A program made the translations under genes and the position numbers. Of a stretch of DNA of 64,000 nucleotides, positions 10,301 to 18,908 are shown in pieces. Below the pieces are notes generated by a model. That model was not told the DNA's origin and ran no database searches. It worked only from the letters and a program-made list of their open reading frames with translations. The DNA is from Alistipes sp. Zagget8 (lineage in GTDB: Bacteria; Bacteroidota; Bacteroidia; Bacteroidales; Rikenellaceae). The stretch is from assembly GCA_001941065.1 (NCBI GenBank), contig MSHJ01000015.1, positions 248,001-312,000 on the forward strand. Reading direction: 5' to 3'. Position 1 is the stretch's first letter. The number at the start of each line of letters is the position of its first letter.

Positions 10301-11440
10301 CCGTCCTATGAAGGCGGTTATCTGCGGATTACGGTTTCAGACCCCGGAGAGGGTATGTCGGATGAAGAACTCGGACAGTTATTCCTGCGCTATCAGCGTT
10401 TCCGAAAGGATCTGCACAACAAAAATACGCAGAGCGGATTGGGAATCGGCCTGAATTATGCCCGGACGCTGGCCGGAATTCATAAAGGAGAAATTGCAGC
10501 CTGGCGCAATGAACCCCGGGGCATGGTCTTTTCGGTTGCGGTGCCGGCGGACCCGGCGGCCTACGATGAAACGGAATGGACGGATGTTTCCGATCGGGTG
10601 ATTCATGGGCATACAAGGGAGCCGATGGGGCCTGCCGGACCCGAGGTCGTGTGCAGGCCCGATGCCCGGCATATATTGGTCGTGGAGGATAACAATGAGG
10701 TACGGTCGTTTTTGGTCGAGTTGTTGGAACCTTATTATTTCGTGTCGGAGGCTTGTGATGGCATCGAAGGTTACGAGGCTGCCTGCCGGGAAATCCCCGA
10801 CCTGATTCTGAGCGATGTGCTGATGCCCCGGATGGACGGATATGAGCTTTGCCGGAAGGTTCGCAAAAACGATCTGCTTTGCCACATTCCATTTGTGATG
10901 CTTACGGCTCGTACACAGCCTGAAGAGCGGATCGAAGGTTATGAACAGGGGGCGGATGTTTATCTGGAAAAACCGTTTTATCCGGAACTGTTGCTTTCGG
11001 TCGTGAAAAACAGTTTTGAGAATATGGCCCGGCGTCAGGCGGCGCTGACCCGCCGTCCCGATTCCGTTGGGGCGGAGGACGGACGGGAGAAGCTCCGGGC
11101 TTCGGACCGGCGTTTTCTGGAGAAAATCTACGATTATCTCGATCGGGAATTATCGAATCCCGACTTGAATGTCAATGCCCTGGGGCAGGAGCTTGGCTTC
11201 AGCCGTACGAGTTTCTACCGCAAAATCAAGGGCCTTACGGGGGTTACTCCCAACGATTTCCTGCGCATTTACCGGCTGAACCGTTCGGCCGAATTGATCC
11301 GCAACCGGGAGCACTCCCTGACCGAGGTTGCCGACATGACGGGTTTTGGAACCTATTCGCATTTTTCGGCGTCGTTCAAGAAACATTTCGGGGTTTCTCC
11401 CCGCGATTACCTCCGCACGGAAGGCCAGTCGATCGCGTAG
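7394..11440 (+). CDS. Hybrid two-component system (HTCS) regulator
   Basis: The 1348-aa protein has a signal peptide (about residues 1-25), then a periplasmic reg_prop double propeller (repeats such as LWIATSKGLCCYDG and IWVGTFDRGLFRG, about 30-660) and a Y_Y_Y domain (YAYKLEGFDADWNYV, about 690-755). One membrane span lies near 765-790. The histidine kinase has phospho-acceptor His824 (MSHELRTPLT) and an ATPase domain. A receiver domain follows with Asp1141 (LILSDVLMPRMDG), then a C-terminal AraC-type helix-turn-helix (about 1230-1345). This is the standard Bacteroidota sensor that binds an oligosaccharide in the periplasm and activates polysaccharide-use genes. It sits just upstream of three carbohydrate enzymes on the same strand, its probable targets. 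The ligand is unknown. Confidence 0.95.
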   Translation: MRVKGWMLCIAGLSLAVVLRGAPAQMPMITGGIRNLHINGFCRDSVERLWIATSKGLCCYDGSDYAYYYHQSDDSASLGDDNVNAVLCDGTEGVWVAHGQGVALLRAAEGYFQPYSYADRKRCHFASLVRFGGDVYACGLKGIARADRGGGLLTPCYESDFFVRTMSPVPTGDWWIGGGLDEGVIVCLDGEFREKRRFALGRSKRVNCSNLHPDGRVWFGTEAGIVVAESGQGGLCRSFFGALEPELARLRVTTIQFLGDGRTLIGSDNRGLFVLDAACRTLVPCGDTPFFEDEIPGSVTCCLAEENGNIWVGTFDRGLFRGTVAERTFNRDRCLHELLAGKFVSSVCETPDGTLWLGTLYDGLFRYDPRTGRSGRYTAGNSPIFAGANRDFVQCVYTDSRGKLWIGSEVSLAEAEYRAGRLHLLRSFPIRAVTLCEDEMGRIWAGTARNGAYIITPGDSAPVNLLVNPAAESNNITRIIRGDAGEMLLSAFSMGVFRVDEKTLHPYPLVCGGMPARLETSVVTMNYDRERRRLWLGAYGSGLGLFDRERGAAHFYGRSEGLPSNDILGIERSDDLIWISTSYGISRFDPDRNVFLNFFDDDGTGGNQFHEKSSFRDRGGNICFGGNHGLTRFDPAAIVPSSGQAPVVLTDLKIGNRTVRPGDTDGILERVLQLTERIVLNHRQRVFSVDYGGVDLISPQTLRYAYKLEGFDADWNYVEHHRRAVYSNLRPGSYRLSVKACNRDGTWENAGQASLWIDVKGSPWLSLWALAGYAAAVLTVVFFVLGLVFRNRMNAARLRLAEAEKRREQELSLLKVRFFGNMSHELRTPLTLICGGIGLLKDRGKDPAEAARLTDLVDYNIRRLLRLLDQMVDLTKIVGDALPLGVQYDDAAALVRDITAGFACSAHEKGLEIRLEGADDPLRVPADFDKLDKIVYNLLSNAVKYTPRQSGSICVRIERVTDPGRHFNLPSYEGGYLRITVSDPGEGMSDEELGQLFLRYQRFRKDLHNKNTQSGLGIGLNYARTLAGIHKGEIAAWRNEPRGMVFSVAVPADPAAYDETEWTDVSDRVIHGHTREPMGPAGPEVVCRPDARHILVVEDNNEVRSFLVELLEPYYFVSEACDGIEGYEAACREIPDLILSDVLMPRMDGYELCRKVRKNDLLCHIPFVMLTARTQPEERIEGYEQGADVYLEKPFYPELLLSVVKNSFENMARRQAALTRRPDSVGAEDGREKLRASDRRFLEKIYDYLDRELSNPDLNVNALGQELGFSRTSFYRKIKGLTGVTPNDFLRIYRLNRSAELIRNREHSLTEVADMTGFGTYSHFSASFKKHFGVSPRDYLRTEGQSIA

Positions 11441-11511
11441 CGGCATTCTGCAATACGATCGGTCGGTTGAATCGTGCGGTCCCGTTTTTCCGTATTTTGC
11501 GGGAGTTTGAA

Positions 11512-11546
11512 ACATCCGCTAAAAAAAATGGAGCATTTGCGGATGT
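11512..11546 (+). promoter_or_regulatory. Inverted repeat upstream of the carbohydrate-enzyme genes
   Basis: ACATCCGC at 11512-11519 is mirrored exactly by GCGGATGT at 11539-11546 with a 19-base spacer. A second short dyad (GGAAC/GTTCC) lies near 11587-11600. Both are in the gap between the HTCS gene and the GH105 gene, where an HTCS operator or a leader hairpin would be expected. No TAnnTTTG box is obvious here. The function is inferred only from position. Confidence 0.35.
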
Positions 11547-11627
11547 ACCGTTGTGGAAAAGCCGGTATTTTTGAAAAACGGTTCGGAACGGTCTGTTCCG
11601 CTGCCGGGTTCATTACTCAAAAATACG

Positions 11628-13400
11628 ATGAAATTGAAATTCATTTGCTCGCTTTTATTTATGCTGCCGGCGGTTCTCGGAACGGCGGCACGCTCTCCGC
11701 AATACGGGGCGTATCCCCGGGAGCTCCGTCCGGCACGTCTGGTCGCTGTTTTGGAACGGATTGCCGCTGAATATGCGGATGTTTCGGAATTGGAACTGGA
11801 TTCGCTGGACCGCGAATTACTTGTCGATGCCCTGCAGGCCGTTGCCGGAGTGACCGGTACGGAACGATGGACTGCCGCTGCCGGCCGGGCGGCGGCCCTG
11901 CCCGTCGTTGAAAAGACATCCCCGGCGAAGGATGTGCCGGAGCCGTTGAATCTTTACCGGGCTTTGAGGAGTGCGCCCGAAGGTCGCGTCGCCGATGCGT
12001 TGAAGCAGCGTCTCGTGACGGCGGCGCACGACGACCGCGCAGCAGCGTTGCAGTCGCCGGGGGAATTGTCGTCGCTTCTTTACATATATAATGTCTGCTG
12101 GGGGATTACGCGTCCCGTCGGCATGATGTGGCTCGATGCCTACCGGGTTCCGGTGCTGCGGCTCGGGCTCTCGCTGGTGCGCCGGACCGGAGTTCTCCGC
12201 AAACCGTCGGTTTCGGAGGATGCCGCGGCGATGCTGGCCCTTTGCGGACTTTACCGCCTGACCGATCAGATGTCCCGGCCCGAGCGGTTCGTGGCGTCGG
12301 AACGGCATGAGCGGGACCTTGCGGAACAGCGCACGCTGCTTGCCGATTTTCCGGAGCCGGACCGGGCCGCGTCGCTTGCCCTGATGCGAAGGACCTGCGA
12401 GGCGCAGCTGGCCAATCTGTTCGGAGGAAGTGCCGATGATGCACGCGATGCCGATCGGTCGTGGTACCGGGGGACGCTGTTCGCGGGTGTGATGGCGGCC
12501 TGGCGGGCAACGGGCGATGCGTGGTATTGGAATCAGTCCGTGGAACTGGCCCGGCGCACAGCATGGCGTCCGGGCCCTAATGCCCTGCACGACGGGAACG
12601 ACCTGGCTATTGCGCAGTTTTATTTGGAGTTGGCCGAGGCGGGGTGCGAAACGGCTGATATTGCCCCCACGCGTTGTGTGCTCGATTCGCTGATAGCGCG
12701 TTACGATCCCCGGAAAACGGAGTGGTCGTGGTGCGACGCCTTGTTCATGTCGCCTCCGGTCTGGGCGCGGATGGCTCGCCTGACCGGGGATCTGCGCTAT
12801 CTGGAACACATGGACCGGCTTTGGCAGCAGACCGTGGCGCTGATTTACGACCGTCGGGAGTCGCTCTTTTACCGTGATCTGACCTATTGCGTGCAGGAAG
12901 ACGGATTTCAGCTGCGCGAACGTAACGGTCGGAAAATATGCTGGGGGCGTGGAAACGGCTGGGTGCTGGGCGCCTTGTGCCGGGTGATGGAGTATATGCC
13001 TGCGGATTCCGGGCTGCGGGGTGAGTACGAAACCTTGTTTCGGGATATGTGCGCACGGATGCTGAAACTGCAGGGCCGTGACGGACTTTGGCGGGCCAGC
13101 CTGCTCGATCCTAAGTCCTATCCGATGGGCGAAACCAGCGTCAGTGCATTCTGCTGCTATGCGATGGCCTGGGGTGTTAACCACGGACTGCTCCGGGGCG
13201 AATCCTATCGCCGGTCGGCCCTGCGTGCATGGCGTGCGCTGAGTGCCTGTATCGATCCGCAGAGCGGACGACTGGGATATGTGCAGATGGCCGCCGACAG
13301 CCTGCGTTCGCCCGTTTACAGAACCAGCAATGTGGAATATGCCGCCGGGGCTTATCTGCTGGCCGGTTCGGAAATACTTGAATTGATGAAAAACAACTGA
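11628..13400 (+). CDS. Exported GH105/GH88-type unsaturated uronyl hydrolase with extra N-terminal region
   Basis: From the ATG at 11628 (MKLKFICSLLFML) the protein is 590 aa with a type I signal peptide; a longer reading from 11553 adds 25 residues before the signal and is less likely. The C-terminal 370 residues match GH105 enzymes: HDGNDLAIAQFYLEL, WSWCDALFMSPPVWAR, CWGRGNGWVLGAL, GETSVSAFCCYAMAWG and a closing VEYAAGAYLLAGSE. These alpha/alpha barrels hydrate the 4,5-unsaturated uronic acid left by polysaccharide lyases. About 200 residues after the signal peptide are not part of the usual 370-aa enzyme and I do not recognise them. Seven bases separate it from the PL8 gene, so it is the first gene of a three-gene unit. 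Confidence 0.85.
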   Translation: MKLKFICSLLFMLPAVLGTAARSPQYGAYPRELRPARLVAVLERIAAEYADVSELELDSLDRELLVDALQAVAGVTGTERWTAAAGRAAALPVVEKTSPAKDVPEPLNLYRALRSAPEGRVADALKQRLVTAAHDDRAAALQSPGELSSLLYIYNVCWGITRPVGMMWLDAYRVPVLRLGLSLVRRTGVLRKPSVSEDAAAMLALCGLYRLTDQMSRPERFVASERHERDLAEQRTLLADFPEPDRAASLALMRRTCEAQLANLFGGSADDARDADRSWYRGTLFAGVMAAWRATGDAWYWNQSVELARRTAWRPGPNALHDGNDLAIAQFYLELAEAGCETADIAPTRCVLDSLIARYDPRKTEWSWCDALFMSPPVWARMARLTGDLRYLEHMDRLWQQTVALIYDRRESLFYRDLTYCVQEDGFQLRERNGRKICWGRGNGWVLGALCRVMEYMPADSGLRGEYETLFRDMCARMLKLQGRDGLWRASLLDPKSYPMGETSVSAFCCYAMAWGVNHGLLRGESYRRSALRAWRALSACIDPQSGRLGYVQMAADSLRSPVYRTSNVEYAAGAYLLAGSEILELMKNN

Positions 13401-13407
13401 TTGGGAT

Positions 13408-15963
13408 ATGGAAAAGATAAAATGGTTCGTGTGCTTGCTGTCATGCGTATGGAGCGTATTTCAGGCGGAAGCCCGTTCGCAGGAGGAGCAGTGCCGGCTG
13501 CTGCGGGAGCGGTATACTGCCTGGGTGACGGGTGCGGAACTGGATTACGGCAATCCGCTGATCCGGGCGAACCTCGAGACCCGGGATGAAGCCGTTGCCG
13601 GGCATTTGCGAAAAATGGAGCCTGCCGGGGCCATGAACACGGTTTTTACGGATATTTCACTCCCGGCCCGGGGCGAAGAAGATGTGGACGGCAGTAAAAG
13701 CATCAATCTGGTTTACGACCGTTTGCGCGAAATAGCCGTGGCGCTGACAACGCCAGCAAGTCGCTACTATTACCGGAAGAGTCCGCAGAATGAAGCGTCG
13801 ATAGAGCGCGTGTTGTCGGGGCTGGAACGGATGTATGACTTTTTCAGTCCGGCGACTTTCGGTATTTACTATGAGGACCTGGACGGCGACGGCCGTATCC
13901 TGCCTTTTCGCTGGGTAGATCTGAACAACGACGGGGTGAAACAGACCGACGAGGTCGAGTGCCGCCGCTGTAACTGGTGGCACATGGAGATCGGCATTCC
14001 GCGCGACCTGCTCGATATTGTGGCCGTGTTGTACGATTTCATGCCGGCCGAGGCACGCAGTCGTTATTTGGACGCAGTTGACACGTTCATTCCCAGTCCC
14101 GACTGGACGACAGGCGGAGCGGAAGGCGCCAACGGGGCCTGGGCTACACGCAATGTTGCACTCCGTGCCATTTTGGCCGGGAACCCCGATCCGAAGGATA
14201 AAAATACGTCCCGTTACCGGTATTCGGCGGACAAGCTGACGGCGGCAAAACTGAAGACCGAAAGCCTGATCCGGCTGTTTCCGATGGAGTCGGGTTACGG
14301 ACGCTCCTACCGGGAAGGTTTTTACGAAGACGGATCGTGCATCAGCCATTCGCGTCACCCCTATAATTGCGGTTATGGCGAAGGAATACTGGCCGATAAC
14401 ATCGCTCTGATCCGCATTTTCGAAGGAAGCGACTATGCCGTTTCGGATGAAAAAAAGGCCGTGATTTCGAAATGGATACGTGACGGCATCATACCGTTTG
14501 TCTGTTATGCTTCGGCCATGGAAAGCGTTCGGGGACGGGGGCTGGCGCGGCCGTTGCAGGGGATCGGCGACGGGATGAAGCTGCTTAACGCCATTGCCGG
14601 TTATCTTCCGATGGCACCCGAGGCGGATGTCCCCTGGCTGAAGGCTTTCGTAAAACGGCAGTTCGGATACCTGCGCCGCTATTACGGCGAAGGGGACCGT
14701 CTTCAGGATATTTCAGGCCGGATTTCTCCGCAGGTGGCGGCGATTGCCGAACAAGTGTGGAACGATCATACGGTCGCCGTGGACCCGGTGCCGGAAACGA
14801 CCCGGATTTATCCGCTGATCAATCGCGCAGTGCACCACCGGTCCGGGTTTATCGCCGGGGTTTCGGCCCATTCCGACCGTATTTTCAATTACGAAGGGCT
14901 GAATACCGAAAATTACTACGGCTGGCACACGGGCGACGGAATGCTGTTGCTTTACAACCGGGATTACGACCATTATAACGATAATTTCTGGGTGACGGTG
15001 GATTATCACATGCTGGCCGGAACGACTGTCGAGGAGCGGAGCGAGATGGAGCGGGGGAACAAACTGGGCCGCAGTCCCTGGTGCGGAGGCGTTGCCCTCC
15101 GCGACGGATACGGCTGTTTCGGACAGCAGTTGCAGCCTGCGGAGCCGCCGACGCTGACGGCGAACAAATCCTATTTTTTTCTGAAAGACCTGATTGTTTG
15201 CCTGGGCAGCGGGATTGGCGATACGAATCCTGAGAAGCCGGTCTACACGGTCGTTGAAAACCGGAAAATACGCACCGATAATGCCAACCGCGTGACTGTT
15301 GACGGCCGGGTGCTTGCCGATACGCTTTCGTCCGAAGCCGTGCGGCTTGCCGCGCCGCGCTGGGCGCATCTTTCGGGAAACGTGCCGGAAAGCGACATCG
15401 GCTACCTGTTCCTGGATGGGCAGGATGTCCTGATGCGTCGGGAAGCCCGGACGAACAGTTGGCGCAATGTCAATCGTTATGAGCTGACGATCGACGCGCA
15501 GCCGATCACGCGCAACCACCTGTCGTTTTGGTATGACCACGGGCGGATGCCCGCTGACGAGCGGTATGCTTATGCCGTATGTCCGGGTGTTCCGGCAGAG
15601 AAAATGCCGAAACTCGCCCGTAGGCCGTCGTTCGAAATCGTCGCCAATCGGACAGACGTGAGCGCCGTGCGGTCGGGGACGGTCTGGATGGCGAATTTCT
15701 GGACCGCAGCGGAGGCCGGCGGAGTGACCAGTGACGGCCCTGCCTCGGTTGCCTTGGAGCGCCGTGGAAAAAAACTGTCGTTCGCTGCGTCCGATCCGAC
15801 GCAGCGGTCCGAATCGCTGACGATCCGTATTTCCGGGAACTGCAGGCCGGTGGCAGCGCATCCGCGGGTACGGGTGTCGCACTCCGGAAATGAAACGTTG
15901 CTGAGCGTCAATACCCGGGATTTGTTCGGCCTTCCGGTCCGGATGGAGTTGCAGTATGACTAA
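13408..15963 (+). CDS. Polysaccharide lyase family 8 (hyaluronate / chondroitin AC / xanthan lyase type)
   Basis: The 851-aa protein has an N-terminal signal peptide (about 1-23) and the two-domain PL8 layout. The helical domain contains the aromatic patch CNWWHMEIGIPRDL (Trp190-Trp191) and the catalytic set: Asn242 (GAEGANGAW), and His314 with Tyr323 in SHSRHPYNCGYG, nine residues apart as in characterised PL8 enzymes. The beta-sandwich domain follows from NYEGLNTENYYGWHTGDG. PL8 enzymes cleave uronic-acid-containing chains by beta-elimination, creating the unsaturated ends that the preceding GH105-like enzyme would remove. Family is clear; substrate is not, since no sulfatase or GAG-specific partner is adjacent. 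It overlaps the GH43 gene by 8 bases. Confidence 0.92.
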   Translation: MEKIKWFVCLLSCVWSVFQAEARSQEEQCRLLRERYTAWVTGAELDYGNPLIRANLETRDEAVAGHLRKMEPAGAMNTVFTDISLPARGEEDVDGSKSINLVYDRLREIAVALTTPASRYYYRKSPQNEASIERVLSGLERMYDFFSPATFGIYYEDLDGDGRILPFRWVDLNNDGVKQTDEVECRRCNWWHMEIGIPRDLLDIVAVLYDFMPAEARSRYLDAVDTFIPSPDWTTGGAEGANGAWATRNVALRAILAGNPDPKDKNTSRYRYSADKLTAAKLKTESLIRLFPMESGYGRSYREGFYEDGSCISHSRHPYNCGYGEGILADNIALIRIFEGSDYAVSDEKKAVISKWIRDGIIPFVCYASAMESVRGRGLARPLQGIGDGMKLLNAIAGYLPMAPEADVPWLKAFVKRQFGYLRRYYGEGDRLQDISGRISPQVAAIAEQVWNDHTVAVDPVPETTRIYPLINRAVHHRSGFIAGVSAHSDRIFNYEGLNTENYYGWHTGDGMLLLYNRDYDHYNDNFWVTVDYHMLAGTTVEERSEMERGNKLGRSPWCGGVALRDGYGCFGQQLQPAEPPTLTANKSYFFLKDLIVCLGSGIGDTNPEKPVYTVVENRKIRTDNANRVTVDGRVLADTLSSEAVRLAAPRWAHLSGNVPESDIGYLFLDGQDVLMRREARTNSWRNVNRYELTIDAQPITRNHLSFWYDHGRMPADERYAYAVCPGVPAEKMPKLARRPSFEIVANRTDVSAVRSGTVWMANFWTAAEAGGVTSDGPASVALERRGKKLSFAASDPTQRSESLTIRISGNCRPVAAHPRVRVSHSGNETLLSVNTRDLFGLPVRMELQYD

Positions 15964-17281
15964 TAGCGTATGTAGAACCGGGGCGTTCCTGTTCGGAGCG
16001 CTGCTGTGCCTGACGGCCGGAGCCAGGAATCCGATCGTCGCTCCCGGACGCTATTTTGCCGATCCGAGCGCCCGGGTGGGGCCGGACGGGCGGCTATACC
16101 TCTATGGGTCGAAAGACGAGTCGGCGGATTACTATTGCTCGCATCGTTACGATGTGATCTCGACGGACGATATGCGGCATTGGCGGACGGCGGAGGATGT
16201 CTTTGCCTCGGAAGGAGAACACGACGAGGTTTCCTATTCCGATGCGTTGCTTTATGCGCCCGATTGCCTGTATGAAAACGGAATCTGTTATCTTTATTAT
16301 TGTCTTGCGGGGCCGGGTGACGTGATTGGAGTGGCCGCCTCTTCGTCCCCGGCCGGGCCGTTCTGCGGCGGGACCCCCGTTGCGGGGTGCCGCCAGATCG
16401 ATCCTGCGGTTTTCCGGGATGACGACGGGACTTGTTACCTGTTCTGGGGGCAATTCACAGCGAAAGGGGCTGTGCTGAATCCCGACCGGCGATCGGTCGA
16501 TCCCGGGACGCTGCGCGATAGTCTGCTGACCGAGCGCAATCATTTTTTCCACGAAGGGATTCAGGTATTCAAACGGAACGGTATCTATTATGCGGTTTTT
16601 ACCGACATCAGCCGCCGCGGTATGGCGACTTGTATCGGGTATGCCACGGCTTCGGAACCGCTCGGTCCCTATACCTACCGGGGTGTGATCGTCGACAATT
16701 TCGGCTGCGACCCCTGCACCTGGAACAATCATGGTTCGGTAGCTTGCATGAACGGACAGTGGTATGTGTTTTACCACCGTTCCACGCACGGGAGCGTCAC
16801 GATGCGCAAAGCCTGCGTCGAACCGATCCGTTTTCGGGACGACGGTACGATTTGCGAAGCCGAAATGACGACGCAGGGAGCTTCCGGGCCGCTCGATCCG
16901 TTTGTGCGGACGGAGGCCGAATGGGCCTGCGCATTGACCGGGAGTGCCCGTATCAGTGCTTTTGCTGCCGGCGAAGAGCGCCTGACCCGGATCGGTCGGT
17001 TCGATTCGGCAGGGTATAAATATTTCGATTTTTCCCGCGCTCCGGAATCTGTTACGGTGTGTGCAGTGCCCCGTCAGGGCGGTCGGATGACAATTTATGC
17101 GGATAATTTGTGCGCTCCGCTGCTGGCTGAAATTACCGTCCCGCCGGGCGACGGCTTGGTGCCGCAACTTATTACGGTTTCCGTCCGGGTTCCGCTGGCG
17201 GGAGTGCATACGCTTTATTTTCGTTTTCAGGGCGAGGATCGGTGTGAATTGTTCGATGTCGATTGGTTTTGTTTTGAATAG
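15956..17281 (+). CDS. Glycoside hydrolase family 43 with C-terminal CBM6-like module
   Basis: The 441-aa protein has a signal peptide ending near AGA-R24. The five-bladed propeller has the three GH43 acidic residues: Asp36 (FADPSARV, base), Asp103 (YAPDCLYE, pKa modulator) and Glu200 (HEGIQVF, acid). Residues about 310-441 form a beta-sandwich resembling CBM6 (YKYFDFS, MTIYADN, GVHTLYFRFQG, DVDWFCFE). GH43 members remove arabinofuranose, xylose or galactose units; the subfamily cannot be fixed by eye. The ATG lies inside the end of the PL8 gene (8-base overlap), so translation is probably coupled. All three enzymes are predicted periplasmic, as for processing imported oligosaccharides. Confidence 0.9.
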   Translation: MTNSVCRTGAFLFGALLCLTAGARNPIVAPGRYFADPSARVGPDGRLYLYGSKDESADYYCSHRYDVISTDDMRHWRTAEDVFASEGEHDEVSYSDALLYAPDCLYENGICYLYYCLAGPGDVIGVAASSSPAGPFCGGTPVAGCRQIDPAVFRDDDGTCYLFWGQFTAKGAVLNPDRRSVDPGTLRDSLLTERNHFFHEGIQVFKRNGIYYAVFTDISRRGMATCIGYATASEPLGPYTYRGVIVDNFGCDPCTWNNHGSVACMNGQWYVFYHRSTHGSVTMRKACVEPIRFRDDGTICEAEMTTQGASGPLDPFVRTEAEWACALTGSARISAFAAGEERLTRIGRFDSAGYKYFDFSRAPESVTVCAVPRQGGRMTIYADNLCAPLLAEITVPPGDGLVPQLITVSVRVPLAGVHTLYFRFQGEDRCELFDVDWFCFE

Positions 17282-17406
17282 TTTGTATTCGTGTTTTTTT
17301 AGGTTCTACGGTGCTGTTTTTGCCGACCGGGCAATTCGGGACCGATACTTTGTTCCCGGGATGCAAAAATGTGGACGGCAATAGCCGGAATTACGAATTA
17401 TTTTCG

Positions 17407-17414
17407 TATCTTTG
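17407..17414 (+). promoter_or_regulatory. Promoter -7 box (TATCTTTG) for tig
   Basis: TATCTTTG is an exact match to the Bacteroidota -7 element, 52 bases before the trigger factor ATG. It lies in the 185-base gap after the GH43 gene and marks the return to housekeeping genes. Confidence 0.7.
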
Positions 17415-17466
17415 CCTCCCGATTCTGAGCGGAAAAACGAAGAATAACAAATATAATTCATTCATT

Positions 17467-18792
17467 ATGAACATTGTAAGAGAACAACGCGGCGAGAACA
17501 ACTCGCTGATCCGCGTGACTGTCGGCGAGGCCGATTACGGACAGGAGGTCGAGAAATCCCTGCGCGAATACAAGCGCAAGGCAAACATCCCCGGCTTCCG
17601 CCCGGGCATGGTGCCGATGGGCGTCGTGAAAAAGATGTTCGGCAAGGGTGTTGTCGCCGAGCAGTCGTATCGCAAGGCCTCGAACGCCGCTTTCGAATAC
17701 CTCGAGAAGGAGAAGATCGACTATCTGGGCGACGTGATTCCGTCGGAGGAGCAGGGCGATTTCGATTTCGACAATGCCACGGAGTTCGAATTCGTGTTCG
17801 AGATCGGCGAGGCTCCCGCTGTCAACCTGGAGCTCTCCGACAAGGATAAGCTGACTTACAGCAAGATCAAGGTCGACAAGAAGATGCACGACGACTACCG
17901 TTCGAACTACCTGCGCCGCTTCGGCCGCCTGGTGGACGCCGACAAGGTGACTTCGGACGAGGCGCTGACCGTGACGCTCGACAACGGTGAGATGAACGTG
18001 GCCGACGCCTATGTGGGCCTGATCTCGATGTCGGAGGAGGAGCGCAAGCCGTTCGTCGGCAAGAAAGTGGGTGCCAAGATGAAGGTGAACCTCAATGAGC
18101 TCTATAAGAATCCCGCCCAGCGTGCCGCCTGCCTGCAGGTCAAGGAGGACGAGCTGGAGGGCATCAATCCCGAATTCTCGCTGGAAATCACCAAAATCCG
18201 CAAGTTCGCCGAGCCCGAGATGAACGAGGAGTTCTTCAAGATGGCATTCCCGCAGGGCGGCGTTACCGACGAGGCCGGGTTCGACAAGTTCATCGACGCC
18301 CAGATCGAGGGCGAACTGCGCCGCGAGAGCGATTACCTCTTCACGATGCAGCTGCGCGATTACCTCGTGAAGAAGGCCGGGCTGAAGATGCCCGAGACCT
18401 TCCTCAAGCGTTGGCTCTACACCATCAACGAAGGCAAGTTCTCGATGGAGGATATCGAGAAGGATTTCGACCAGTTCCTGAAGATGTTCACCTGGAACTA
18501 CCTCCAGAAGCATTTCATCAAGGCCGACAACCTCTCCGTTACGAAGGAGGAGGCGTTGGCCGAGGCCAAGGCGCTGGCTGCCGCGCAGTTCGCGCAGTAC
18601 GGCATGCCGTCGGCTCCGGACGAGATGTTGGCCGATTATGCCGAGAAAATTCTCGCCGACAAGGACCAGGGCCAGAAGATTTACGAGAAGCTCTACGAAA
18701 TGAAGGTCGTCGAGGATGTCAAATCGAAGGTCAAGGTGACGGAAAAGGCCGTATCTGCCGACGATTTCGCTAAATTGGCCAAGGAGCTTTAG
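17467..18792 (+). CDS. tig: Trigger factor (ribosome-associated chaperone, peptidyl-prolyl isomerase)
   Basis: The 441-aa protein starts MNIVREQRGENNSL. The ribosome-binding domain contains the tail signature KANIPGFRPGMVP (E. coli GFRxGK region), followed by a divergent isomerase-like domain and a long helical C-terminal chaperone domain. It binds nascent chains at the ribosome exit. The start at 17467 is chosen over an upstream in-frame ATG at 17311 because the promoter box at 17407 lies between them and family members begin at this point. Gene order tig-clpP-clpX downstream is conserved widely in bacteria. Confidence 0.95.
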   Translation: MNIVREQRGENNSLIRVTVGEADYGQEVEKSLREYKRKANIPGFRPGMVPMGVVKKMFGKGVVAEQSYRKASNAAFEYLEKEKIDYLGDVIPSEEQGDFDFDNATEFEFVFEIGEAPAVNLELSDKDKLTYSKIKVDKKMHDDYRSNYLRRFGRLVDADKVTSDEALTVTLDNGEMNVADAYVGLISMSEEERKPFVGKKVGAKMKVNLNELYKNPAQRAACLQVKEDELEGINPEFSLEITKIRKFAEPEMNEEFFKMAFPQGGVTDEAGFDKFIDAQIEGELRRESDYLFTMQLRDYLVKKAGLKMPETFLKRWLYTINEGKFSMEDIEKDFDQFLKMFTWNYLQKHFIKADNLSVTKEEALAEAKALAAAQFAQYGMPSAPDEMLADYAEKILADKDQGQKIYEKLYEMKVVEDVKSKVKVTEKAVSADDFAKLAKEL

Positions 18793-18818
18793 ATTTAGCG
18801 GGATTTTATGTATCTTTA

Positions 18819-18908
18819 GACTTTGCAGGCGTGATGTTTGCAAAGTCCTTTGTGCCTTAAGAAGGCACTCTTAGGGGCGGCAGGAGGCCGGCCCGCTTAA
18901 GAAGCGGG
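18819..18908 (+). repeat. Hairpin-rich leader between tig and clpP (partial copy of dispersed repeat)
   Basis: Three perfect hairpins lie in this 202-base gap. GACTTTGC/GCAAAGTC pairs at 18819-18826 with 18840-18847. GTGCCTT-AAG-AAGGCAC is at 18852-18868, and CCCGCTT-AAG-AAGCGGG at 18892-18908, followed by TTTTAGA and ATGGGTGGT. The AAG-loop hairpin plus TTTTAGA plus GGGTGGT matches the 5' part of the repeat at 62958. A TATCTTTAG promoter-like box sits at 18811, so the hairpins may be in the clpP leader RNA. Confidence 0.5.
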
